Source: Flavobacterium sp. CECT 9288 (lineage in GTDB: Bacteria > Bacteroidota > Bacteroidia > Flavobacteriales > Flavobacteriaceae). From it: DNA of 64,000 bases. Below the pieces are notes generated by a model. The model ran no database searches. It saw only the letters and a list, made by a program, of their open reading frames with translations, and was not told the DNA's origin. The DNA is taken from assembly GCF_918731615.1 (NCBI RefSeq), contig NZ_OU957226.1, positions 620,001 through 684,000 on the forward strand, in the 5' to 3' direction. This document shows, in pieces, positions 25,620 through 33,284 of the stretch (position 1 is its first letter; each line of letters begins with the position of its first letter). The position numbers were made by a program, and so were the translations under genes.

Positions 25620-27524
25620 ATGAAAAAAATTACAATGGTGCTCTTTTTAACTTTAGTCAGCTTCTCTGGTTTTGCCCAGCGAGTGGCTGATCAAGTTATT
25701 AAAATGAATTCAAAAATTGAAGATTTAACCCAAAATGCAATCACAGGAATTATAGTGGTTAAGGAAGGTAATGTGGTTAGAGGTATAAGTCCTGAAACTA
25801 AAGCTGAAGTTTGGAGCTTTGATGCGGATAAAGTTGTTGGAAACGTTTCTGCGCTAGAAACATTAAGTAACGTTGATACTGATAATTTATTTGCGAGTAA
25901 ACGTATTTTAAAACCAATCGATGGAACTGTTTATGTTGAGGCTTTGGTTAATTTTAAAACAATATTGATTAATACTGAAGATGGTAAAGTTGTTTATAAT
26001 TCAGCAAACTATAAATACACGGTTTTTAATAGCCAATTTTTATATAAAGATAATGAGTATTTAGTAAAAGGGGTTGAGAACGGTAAAGTTATAGCGTCTT
26101 TGATCGATTTAAATACTGGAGATGTGAAATGGAAAACAGAACAAGGAGAAGCAAAAAGTATGCTTTCTTCTATGTTTACATTTAAAGCAAATACATCTAA
26201 TGAAGCACAAGTTAGTAGCAACATGATTTACTCCCTTTATTATGGGAAATTATCTGCTATTGATAGAACAAATGGTAATTTAAAATGGGTTGGAGATCTT
26301 GAATATACTAAAGTTTTTCCAACTCAAAACAATACAAACTTAGTAGTAATCAATAGTAAAGGATTGTTGTCAGCAAAGCAATATTTAAATGTATTGGATG
26401 CTCAAACAGGTAAACCAATTTGGGAAGATGCGATTAAAACAAAATACATTGTTTATCTGGAAGATTGGGGGACTAAAATTTTAGTAGCTCACAACAGCGG
26501 TTTCAACTTTTTCAACTTAAATGATGGGTCTAAAGTTTGGAAAAAAGATGCTCGTGGTGAGGGATTGAAAAAAGTAATCCCAATTGACGGAGATTATTTA
26601 TATGTTGCTGAAAACGAGATGATGCTTATCGATAAAGACGGACAAAAAAAATGGAAAAGCTTTATAGAAATCTCTGATAATAAAGAAGATGCAATTAATT
26701 ATTTAGGAAAAGTTGATGATAAAGTATTATACTTAACAGCAACTTATGGTAATTTAGTGGATTACAAAAGCGGAAAAAAATTATGGAGAGGAAATTTAAA
26801 ATTTAACGAAAGCCGTCCATTATTGAATGTTTTTGATGAGGAAAACAATCAGTTTTTAGTATACAATGACGAAAAACTTTTCAAATTTGATTCTAAAGGA
26901 TCAGACAAACCAGATGCTTTTGCCAAAGTAAATGTGAAGAAAGAAAAAGAGTTAAACTCTATTGAGTTATTTTCTTGGGGAGTTGCACTTTCTGGACCTA
27001 CAGAAGTTATGGGGGTTAGTAAAGATGGTAAAGTTTTATACCAAAACATTTACACACAACCTGGAGACGGTGGTAGGGCTTGGGGATCAGCGCTTGCAAC
27101 TGCAGGATCAATTGGATTAGGTGTTGCTTCTTTTGGAAATGCTGTAATGGGAAGTGAGTGGACCATGACTACTATTGACCCAGCAACAGGAAAAGAAACA
27201 ACATCTGTTGTAAAAGAAAAAGATGAAGCACTGTTGAAAAAATCTGCTAATCAAGCTGCTGGAGCTGCTTTTTTAGGTGATGTGTCAAAAAGATTTGGAC
27301 AACGTTATCAAGCGATGAAACAAAATCGTGATTATTCTTATATTTTTGCTAAAGATGAAGCAACAAGTAAAAAGGTATTAGTAAAAGTAAAAAAAGAAGA
27401 TGGTAAAGAATTAGATAAAATCATTTTTGAAAACATACGTCCGATTTACGAAATTGATCCAGGAACGCAATCAATTTATTACATTTTCGAAAATGAATTA
27501 AGAATTTTCAACAAGAAAATATAA
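25620..27524 (+). CDS. PQQ-type beta-propeller repeat protein, secreted
   Basis: Exported protein of 634 residues. A signal peptide (1-19, ending GFAQ) precedes many blade-like repeats of about 40 residues containing Trp-rich turns such as VWSFDAD, VKWKTE, LKWVGD, PIWED, KVWKKD and KLWRG, the pattern of quinoprotein-like (PQQ_2) propellers. The last ~160 residues include a Gly/Ala-rich stretch (about 495-510) and charged sequence. Cofactor-binding residues of true quinoproteins cannot be confirmed, so it may be a scaffold (BamB-like fold) rather than an enzyme. It is monocistronic and ends at a bidirectional terminator. Confidence 0.82.
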   Translation: MKKITMVLFLTLVSFSGFAQRVADQVIKMNSKIEDLTQNAITGIIVVKEGNVVRGISPETKAEVWSFDADKVVGNVSALETLSNVDTDNLFASKRILKPIDGTVYVEALVNFKTILINTEDGKVVYNSANYKYTVFNSQFLYKDNEYLVKGVENGKVIASLIDLNTGDVKWKTEQGEAKSMLSSMFTFKANTSNEAQVSSNMIYSLYYGKLSAIDRTNGNLKWVGDLEYTKVFPTQNNTNLVVINSKGLLSAKQYLNVLDAQTGKPIWEDAIKTKYIVYLEDWGTKILVAHNSGFNFFNLNDGSKVWKKDARGEGLKKVIPIDGDYLYVAENEMMLIDKDGQKKWKSFIEISDNKEDAINYLGKVDDKVLYLTATYGNLVDYKSGKKLWRGNLKFNESRPLLNVFDEENNQFLVYNDEKLFKFDSKGSDKPDAFAKVNVKKEKELNSIELFSWGVALSGPTEVMGVSKDGKVLYQNIYTQPGDGGRAWGSALATAGSIGLGVASFGNAVMGSEWTMTTIDPATGKETTSVVKEKDEALLKKSANQAAGAAFLGDVSKRFGQRYQAMKQNRDYSYIFAKDEATSKKVLVKVKKEDGKELDKIIFENIRPIYEIDPGTQSIYYIFENELRIFNKKI

Positions 27525-27540
27525 TTCAAGTTGTAAAATA

Positions 27541-27580
27541 AAGAAAGGCTTATTGAATCATTTCAATAAGCCTTTTTTAG
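27541..27580. terminator. Bidirectional terminator between the propeller gene and rluF
   Basis: A 14-base perfect stem (27544-27557 with 27562-27575, core GGCTTATTGAA) with a 4-base loop and A/T-rich flanks lies between two convergent genes. Confidence 0.92.
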
Positions 27581-27607
27581 TTCAATATGATGTGAAAAAA
27601 GGTTGGG

Positions 27608-28420
27608 TTAATAATCCCCACGTTTTTTAAATCTAGGGTCATCTCTTTTTATAAACTCAGTTCTTTTTCTTGGCGTTTCTACTTTTGGTAAACTAGCTTC
27701 TTCTGTTTTGCTGGATGGCTCAATAAGTGCGTTGAGTTCTTTTATTTCGGCATCAGTCAAATCACGGTAGCGGCCCACAGGAACATCCAGTGAAATATTG
27801 ATAATTCGAATGCGTTTTAAGGCGGTAACGTCATAACCAAGATATTCAGTCATTCTTCGGATTTGACGGTTTAAACCTTGTGTTAGGATGATCTTAAATG
27901 TAAATTTACTAATTTGTTCTACCTTACATTTTCTAGTGACAGTGTCTAAAATAGGTACACCATTTCCCATTCTTTCAATGAAACGATCAGTGATGGGTTT
28001 GTTAACAGTAACGGTATATTCTTTTTCGTGATTGTTGCGCGCACGCAATATTTTATTGACAATATCGCCATCATTTGTCATGAAAATTAAACCTTCACTG
28101 GCTTTGTCTAAACGCCCAATTGGGAAGATGCGCTTTGGATAATTTATATAATCTACAATATTGTTGTGTACATCAAGGTTTGTGGTACACTCTATACCTA
28201 CTGGTTTGTAAAAGGCAAGATATACTGATTTTTCTGTTTTTTCACGAATTAATTTGCCGTCAATACGTACTTCGTCATGAGGTGCTACTTTGGTCCCTAA
28301 TTCGGGTACAACACCATTGATTGTTACTCGTCCTTCTTCGATGATTTTATCAGCTTCGCGACGGCTGCAAAAACCTGTTTCGCCAATGAATTTGTTGAGG
28401 CGTTTTAATTGATCTTCCAT
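27608..28420 (-). CDS. rluF: 23S rRNA pseudouridine synthase, RluF type
   Basis: RNA-modifying enzyme of the RsuA/RluB/E/F family, 270 residues. The frame is open up to 28444, but the ATG at 28420 starts the conserved MEDQLKRLNKFI, and a promoter box ends only four bases upstream, so 28420 is chosen. An S4 RNA-binding domain (about 6-60) is followed by the catalytic domain with GRLDKASEGL (102-111, Asp105 the nucleophile) and LNRQIRRM. The C-terminal tail is basic (PRKRTEFIKRDD). E. coli RluF modifies U2604; identical specificity here is assumed from resemblance. The mRNA may be leaderless. Confidence 0.9.
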   Translation of the reverse strand: MEDQLKRLNKFIGETGFCSRREADKIIEEGRVTINGVVPELGTKVAPHDEVRIDGKLIREKTEKSVYLAFYKPVGIECTTNLDVHNNIVDYINYPKRIFPIGRLDKASEGLIFMTNDGDIVNKILRARNNHEKEYTVTVNKPITDRFIERMGNGVPILDTVTRKCKVEQISKFTFKIILTQGLNRQIRRMTEYLGYDVTALKRIRIINISLDVPVGRYRDLTDAEIKELNALIEPSSKTEEASLPKVETPRKRTEFIKRDDPRFKKRGDY

Positions 28421-28424
28421 GCTG

Positions 28425-28432
28425 CAAAAGTA
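28425..28432 (-). promoter_or_regulatory. -7 promoter box of rluF (leaderless geometry)
   Basis: On the minus strand TACTTTTG ends four bases before the ATG at 28420, so the transcription start would fall on or beside the start codon. It decides the start of the gene. Confidence 0.6.
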
Positions 28433-28517
28433 ATCAATTTGCAAATTATAATAGCTATTGATTTTGAGATTGCTTGTAAAACGAACTTATCAACTTTATG
28501 ACGGATTTGCGTGAAGG

Positions 28518-28576
28518 ATAGCAGCGGAAATCCTTTTTTAGGGCTTTTTTGCCCAAAAAGATTGCAGCGAATAGCC
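28518..28576. repeat. Intergenic imperfect-hairpin repeat, copy 2
   Basis: GATAGCAGCGGAAATCCTTT (28518-28537) differs at one base from the core of the copy at 1408-1475. An inner GC stem (GGGC/GCCC, 28541-28554) and the right arm AAAAAGATTGCAGCGAATAGC close an imperfect hairpin. As with copy 1, it lies just past the stop codon of a minus-strand gene. Confidence 0.65.
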
Positions 28577-28597
28577 TGGTCGCCGCGGCGGCACGCC

Positions 28598-29443
28598 CTA
28601 ATTTTGAATGAACTGACTAATTTTTTCGTATAAATTGTGGTCGTGCATGCTGTGGCCGAGGCCAGTTGTGGTGATAAAAGTAGCGTTTTTCCAAGAGGTT
28701 GCTATTTTTTTTCCTTCGTGAATAAGCACTACTTGGTCTTGTTCATCATGGGCTAGAAAGCCTTGAGTTAAAATATTTTTTGCAAAATGTTGTCCGGCAA
28801 ATTCATCTGTATTGAGTTGAAAAACATCACGATAATATTTTTTTAGGCCGGTTAAAATTCTAGAATTGAGGCTTAAAAGTGTGATGTAATTGTCTAAAAT
28901 TATCTTGAAATCGCTTGGAGCGCCCAGAATTACCATTTTTTTTAAGTCGTCGCTTTGGTAAACGGACTGGTAGTACAAGCAGGTTTTGCCACCTAGCGAG
29001 TGTCCGATTAAAGTTTGTGGTTTAAAATGCTGTACCACTTGGTGTAAAAATTCGGCGTAATGCGGAATATTGAAGGTCGTTCCGCTAGAGAGTCCGTGCG
29101 CAGGACCGTCAAGTGCTACGATGGTGCTGCCGGTTTTAGTGAGGTAAGGCAAGAGCTTTTCCCAGCGAGAGGCGTTGCTCTCCCAACCGTGTACTAATAA
29201 AATAACATGACTGTTGCCAGGCCAAGTATAGGTTTGTATTTTTTGATCTTGAAATGAGAGTGTCTGGGTTTGTGCTTGTTGCAGTACGGTGGGTAATTGA
29301 TCAACTTGTAACTTTCCATCACGAGGTTTACTGAACAAGTTGTAGGCGAGTTGTACTGCTTTTGTTGGGGCAAGGTAGCTGAGTAGGTTGATGTAGGTAC
29401 CCACTGACTTGGTAAAAATAGTATAGAATATCTGCTTGATCAT
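28598..29443 (-). CDS. Alpha/beta hydrolase
   Basis: Hydrolase of 281 residues from the ATG at 29443. The frame extends further up but would run through the terminator at 29451-29474 and into the preceding gene, so longer versions are rejected. The fold is shown by the oxyanion segment LVHGWESNASRW (83-94), the nucleophile elbow GHSLGG (147-152, Ser149) and a late GLGHSMHDH with catalytic His264. Around residues 1-35 there is a hydrophobic, possibly membrane-associated stretch. Substrate unknown. Transcribed after the zinc-ribbon-family gene but separated by its terminator. Confidence 0.86.
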   Translation of the reverse strand: MIKQIFYTIFTKSVGTYINLLSYLAPTKAVQLAYNLFSKPRDGKLQVDQLPTVLQQAQTQTLSFQDQKIQTYTWPGNSHVILLVHGWESNASRWEKLLPYLTKTGSTIVALDGPAHGLSSGTTFNIPHYAEFLHQVVQHFKPQTLIGHSLGGKTCLYYQSVYQSDDLKKMVILGAPSDFKIILDNYITLLSLNSRILTGLKKYYRDVFQLNTDEFAGQHFAKNILTQGFLAHDEQDQVVLIHEGKKIATSWKNATFITTTGLGHSMHDHNLYEKISQFIQN

Positions 29444-29450
29444 AAAAAAA

Positions 29451-29474
29451 AGTCCCGATGTTATCGGGACTTTA
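29451..29474 (-). terminator. Terminator of the Nif3/zinc-ribbon-family operon
   Basis: AGTCCCGAT (29451-29459) pairs with ATCGGGACT (29463-29471) around a 3-base loop; on the minus strand a T run (A at 29444-29450) follows. Confidence 0.88.
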
Positions 29475-29480
29475 AAGGTA

Positions 29481-30260
29481 TTATATTTTTGAGAACAATT
29501 GTTCCATTTTCTCTTTTTCTTCTTCTGCAAGAACGCTGTCTACTAGTATTCTTCCAGAGTGCTCATCAGTAATGATTTTTTTTCTAGAAGCAATTTCAAC
29601 TTGCGTTTGTGGTGGAATAGTAAAGAAAGAACCTGCTGATGCACCTCTTTCGATTGAAACTACAGCTAATCCATTACGAACGCTTCCTCTTATTCTTTTG
29701 TAAGCATTTAACAAACGCTCCTCGATTAAGTTTTGGAATTCGATAGATTTTTCAGATAAGAATGCTTCCTCTTTTGCTGTTTCAGCAAGAATAGCATCTA
29801 ATTCTGATTTTTTATGTTTTAAGTGGTTTGATTTTGATTCTAATTTTTCTTTTGAACCTGCAATTACTTCTTTTTTGTGCTCGATAGAAGCTTTCATTTC
29901 TTTGATTTGCTTTTCAGCCAATTGAATTTCAAGCTCTTGAAACTCTACTTCTTTTGTCAAAGAGTTGAATTCTCGGTTATTACGAACCGTTTCCTGTTGT
30001 TTTGTATATTTTTTGATAGACTCTTTGTGTTCATCAATAGCTATTTTTTTAGCTTTGATAAGGTCTTCTATAACTTCAAGTTCTCCCTTTAATTTTTCTG
30101 AACGTGTGCTTAAACCAGCCACTTCATCCTCAAGATCTTCTACCTCTAAAGGCAGTTCTCCTCTTACGTTTCTGATTTCGTCAATTCTAGAGTCAATAAG
30201 TTGTAAATCGTAAATTGCTCTTAACTTGTCCTCAACACTTAATTCTTTTGTATTCGCCAT
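29481..30260 (-). CDS. Coiled-coil protein of the C4 zinc-ribbon family, cysteines absent
   Basis: Cytosolic protein of 259 residues. Residues about 10-185 form long helical coiled coils, followed by the conserved C-terminal domain with IPPQTQVEIASRKKII and SGRILVD. In the family as I know it this domain is a zinc ribbon with two Cys pairs (GACxxC and CxxCGR). Here those positions read Ser208, Ser211, Asp232 and Ser235, so no zinc site of the usual kind remains. The gene starts 3 bases after the Nif3 gene and ends at a terminator, so they are co-transcribed. The family is linked to nucleic-acid or ribosome-related roles, but its function here is unknown. Confidence 0.9.
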   Translation of the reverse strand: MANTKELSVEDKLRAIYDLQLIDSRIDEIRNVRGELPLEVEDLEDEVAGLSTRSEKLKGELEVIEDLIKAKKIAIDEHKESIKKYTKQQETVRNNREFNSLTKEVEFQELEIQLAEKQIKEMKASIEHKKEVIAGSKEKLESKSNHLKHKKSELDAILAETAKEEAFLSEKSIEFQNLIEERLLNAYKRIRGSVRNGLAVVSIERGASAGSFFTIPPQTQVEIASRKKIITDEHSGRILVDSVLAEEEKEKMEQLFSKI

Positions 30261-30263
30261 ATT

Positions 30264-31358
30264 CTATAAGTACTTAACTGGATTTGAATTTTCTTCTGAT
30301 AAAATAATTGCAAAATTAAGGATTTTTTTTCGAAGATACTCTACAATATAATTTTTTGTATAGCGTTCGCTTTCAAAATGTCCAATATCTGCTAAAAGGA
30401 GCTTGTTTTCGGCTTCATAAAACTGATGGTATTTTAAATCAGCTGTTAAATAAGCATCTGCTCCAGCTTGAATTGCATTTGAAATAGCAAAACTTCCAGC
30501 TCCACCAAGTACGGCTACTTTTTTTATTTTATTACCCGTAAAACTAGAGTGTCTGATACCACCACAGTCCATTTGCTTTTTTACAAAGGTAAGAAATTCA
30601 GTTTCTTGCATGGGTTCTTGAAGTTCGCCTATCATTCCTAAGCCAATGTTTTGATGTTTGTTTTGCAGGGTGTATATTTCATGAGCAACTTCTTCATAAA
30701 TGTGGCTGTTAAATAGAGCAGTAAGAATTTTGCGTTCCAAATGTTTCTCATAAGTCACTTCTATTTTGACTTCGGTGCTTTGAACAAGTTCATGACGGTC
30801 TCCTACAACGGGATTACTGTTTTGATTGCCTCTGAAAGTTCCCGTTCCAGTAGAGCTAAAACTACAGTTTTCATAATTGCCTATGTTGCCAGCGCCTGCT
30901 GCAAATAAAGCAGACCGAACGATTTCGGCATTGTCAAGCGGGGCGTAAGTCACTAGTTTTCGAATAAATTGCTCTTTAGGAATCAGGATTTTTGTATTGA
31001 TCAACCCAAGAGCATCACTAAATATTTTATTGACACCTTCTTGATGATTATCCAGGGCAGTATGAACGGCGTATATAGCGATATCATTTTTTATGGCTTT
31101 AATAACAGCACGCTCTACATAATTTTTTCCGGTTATCTTTTTTAATCCAGAAAATAAAATCGGATGAAAACACACGACAAGATTGCATTTTTTTGCAATA
31201 GCTTCATCTATAATAGCCTCTAGAGCATCATGACAAACTAAAATTCCGGTAGCTTCGGTCTCTTGATCGCCTACAAGTAATCCTATATTATCAAATTCTT
31301 CGGCATAGGCAGTGGGAGCCATTTCTTCGAGTACGTAAATTATTTCTTTGATTTTCAT
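30264..31358 (-). CDS. Nif3-like dinuclear metal center protein
   Basis: Hexamer-forming protein of the Nif3/YqfO (DUF34) family, 364 residues, in the long form with a central insertion domain (about 125-235). Of the usual metal ligands His65, Asp103, His326 and Glu330 are present (VCFHPILF, ALDNHQ, IGHFESE), but the first His of the common HH pair is Phe64. Biochemical role is unsettled in the family; it is sometimes annotated as GTP cyclohydrolase I type 2. It heads a two-gene unit with the zinc-ribbon-family gene 3 bases downstream. The substitution may be lineage-specific rather than inactivating. Confidence 0.92.
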   Translation of the reverse strand: MKIKEIIYVLEEMAPTAYAEEFDNIGLLVGDQETEATGILVCHDALEAIIDEAIAKKCNLVVCFHPILFSGLKKITGKNYVERAVIKAIKNDIAIYAVHTALDNHQEGVNKIFSDALGLINTKILIPKEQFIRKLVTYAPLDNAEIVRSALFAAGAGNIGNYENCSFSSTGTGTFRGNQNSNPVVGDRHELVQSTEVKIEVTYEKHLERKILTALFNSHIYEEVAHEIYTLQNKHQNIGLGMIGELQEPMQETEFLTFVKKQMDCGGIRHSSFTGNKIKKVAVLGGAGSFAISNAIQAGADAYLTADLKYHQFYEAENKLLLADIGHFESERYTKNYIVEYLRKKILNFAIILSEENSNPVKYL

Positions 31359-31474
31359 GTTCTTGATACGGATAGAAGTAGATTTCGGTTTATTTAAATT
31401 TTAAAAATATTTTATAATTGCTGAAATCTGTACTAGATTTTTAATTCAAAGATAATTTATTCTACTTTCGTAAA

Positions 31475-32500
31475 ATGAAATTACTGAGAAAAATACTTTT
31501 TCCGTTTGCTGTTTTGTATGGCTTGGTCACTAGTATTCGTAACTTTTTATATGATATTGGAGTACTTAAGGCTGCTTTTTTTGATGTACCAGTTATTGCT
31601 GTTGGGAATTTAAGTGTTGGAGGTACTGGAAAATCTCCTCAAATAGAATATTTAATCCGTTTACTTAATAATAATTATAAGGTAGCTACATTGAGTAGAG
31701 GATATAAAAGACAGTCCTCAGGATACATTTTGGCGCAAGCCGGAACCAGTGCAAAAATTTTGGGTGATGAACCGTTTCAATTTTTTAGTAAATTCCCAAC
31801 AATTCAAGTGGCTGTAGATGCCGATAGAAAAAACGGAATTGAGCAGTTAATGCAATCATCTCAAGAGCCTGATATTATTTTATTAGATGATGCTTACCAA
31901 CACCGAAAGGTAAAAGCGGGGTTTTATATTTTACTAACAGCCTACGATGATTTATATACGGATGATTGTATGTTGCCCACAGGGAATTTAAGAGAACTAA
32001 AAGCTGGTGCGAAAAGAGCATCTATAATTGTGGTGACAAAATGTCCTGAAAATTTGAGCGTAAAAGAACAAGAAAAAATAGGTGCTAAGCTTAAAATTAC
32101 AAGTGAGCAAAAATTATTTTTTTCTAGCATAGCCTATGACTCTTATATTATGGGTGAGTCAGGTAAGATAAAAAGGGAAACAATGCAGGGTAAGAAGAAG
32201 GTCTTGATTGCTGGTATTGCAAAGCCTGATTCATTTTTTGATGCTATTAAAGAAGAGGGTGATGTTTGCTTAGCATACCCTGACCATCATGATTTTACAG
32301 ATAAAGAAGTAGTTGAAATAAAAAAAATAGCGCAAAACAACAAAATTATTACCACCGAAAAGGATTATGTGCGTTTGAAGGAACATTTCTCAGGGGAACA
32401 GCTGTTTTACTTGGGTATAGCATGTTCATTTATATCAGGTGGTGAGAATTTTAATAAAACAATTTTAGATTATGTGGGAACAAGTACAAGAAACAGTTAG
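31475..32500 (+). CDS. lpxK: Tetraacyldisaccharide 4'-kinase
   Basis: Inner-membrane-associated kinase that phosphorylates the lipid A disaccharide precursor at the 4' position; 341 residues. The N-terminal hydrophobic helix (about 8-25) anchors it. The P-loop GGTGKS is at 49-54 within AVGNLSVGGTGKSP, and the conserved SRGYKR, GDEP, DDAYQHRKV and LPTGNLRE motifs are present. The sequence TACTTTCG ends four bases before the ATG, so the transcript may be leaderless. It overlaps the purine nucleoside phosphorylase gene by 29 bases. Confidence 0.96.
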   Translation: MKLLRKILFPFAVLYGLVTSIRNFLYDIGVLKAAFFDVPVIAVGNLSVGGTGKSPQIEYLIRLLNNNYKVATLSRGYKRQSSGYILAQAGTSAKILGDEPFQFFSKFPTIQVAVDADRKNGIEQLMQSSQEPDIILLDDAYQHRKVKAGFYILLTAYDDLYTDDCMLPTGNLRELKAGAKRASIIVVTKCPENLSVKEQEKIGAKLKITSEQKLFFSSIAYDSYIMGESGKIKRETMQGKKKVLIAGIAKPDSFFDAIKEEGDVCLAYPDHHDFTDKEVVEIKKIAQNNKIITTEKDYVRLKEHFSGEQLFYLGIACSFISGGENFNKTILDYVGTSTRNS

Positions 32501-33284
32501 TTTCATACAAGAGAGAGTTAATTTTACTCCAGAATACGGTGTTATTCTAGGTTCAGGATTAGGAAGTTTTACTAGTGATATGCAGGTTCATTTTACCTTG
32601 CCGTACAATGAAATTCCTAATTTTCCTGTTTCAACTGTTCAAGGTCATAAAGGGGCTCTTGTTTTTGGGACTATTGGAAGTAAAAAAGTGGTCGCCATGC
32701 AAGGTCGTTTTCATTATTACGAAGGCTATTCCATGACCGAAGTTACTTTTCCGGTACGTGTATTGAAGTTCTTGGGTGTTGATAAGCTTATTGTATCTAA
32801 TGCATCAGGAGGAGTAAACCCGAGTTATAAAGTAGGATCTATTGTGATGATTACGGATCACATTAATATGACTCCAGAGCATCCTTTGAGAGGGAAAAAT
32901 GATGAACGTTTTGGTCCTCGTTTTGTTAATATGAGTGAGCCTTATTCTCGAAAAATGATTGCAAAAGCAACTCAAATTGCTGAAGAATTGAATATTGTAA
33001 CACATGAAGGTATTTACCTTGGTTTGCAAGGACCTACATTTGAAACTCTAGCAGAATATAAAATGGTAAAAATTTTAGGCGCTGATTGTGTTGGAATGTC
33101 TACTGTTCCAGAGGTTATTGTGGCTAGACATATGGATTTAGAAACTTTTGGGATTTCTGTTATTACAGATATGGGTGATGCTGAAAGTATAGGAACAATT
33201 TCTCATGATGAAGTTCTAGAAGCAGCAAAAGAGGCCGAACCACAAGTTCGTAGTTTAATAAAAGAACTAATTTTGAATTATTAA
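32472..33284 (+). CDS. Purine nucleoside phosphorylase, class I trimeric type
   Basis: Cytosolic enzyme that splits purine ribonucleosides with phosphate into base and ribose-1-phosphate; 270 residues. Visible motifs are the phosphate site GSGLGSF (about 27-33), the QGRFHYYEGY segment, SNASGGVNP, and GPTFETLAEYKM followed by GADCVGMSTVPEVIVA and late TDMG. The length suits the trimeric low-molecular-mass type. The ATG lies inside the end of lpxK (29-base overlap in another frame), so translation is probably coupled. Its stop codon directly abuts that of the convergent kinase gene. Confidence 0.95.
   Translation: MWEQVQETVSFIQERVNFTPEYGVILGSGLGSFTSDMQVHFTLPYNEIPNFPVSTVQGHKGALVFGTIGSKKVVAMQGRFHYYEGYSMTEVTFPVRVLKFLGVDKLIVSNASGGVNPSYKVGSIVMITDHINMTPEHPLRGKNDERFGPRFVNMSEPYSRKMIAKATQIAEELNIVTHEGIYLGLQGPTFETLAEYKMVKILGADCVGMSTVPEVIVARHMDLETFGISVITDMGDAESIGTISHDEVLEAAKEAEPQVRSLIKELILNY

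Noticed and set aside
29444..29530. N-terminal extension of the alpha/beta hydrolase frame
   Set aside because: It would translate through the terminator hairpin at 29451-29474 and into the preceding coding sequence; the added residues are just Lys-rich low complexity.
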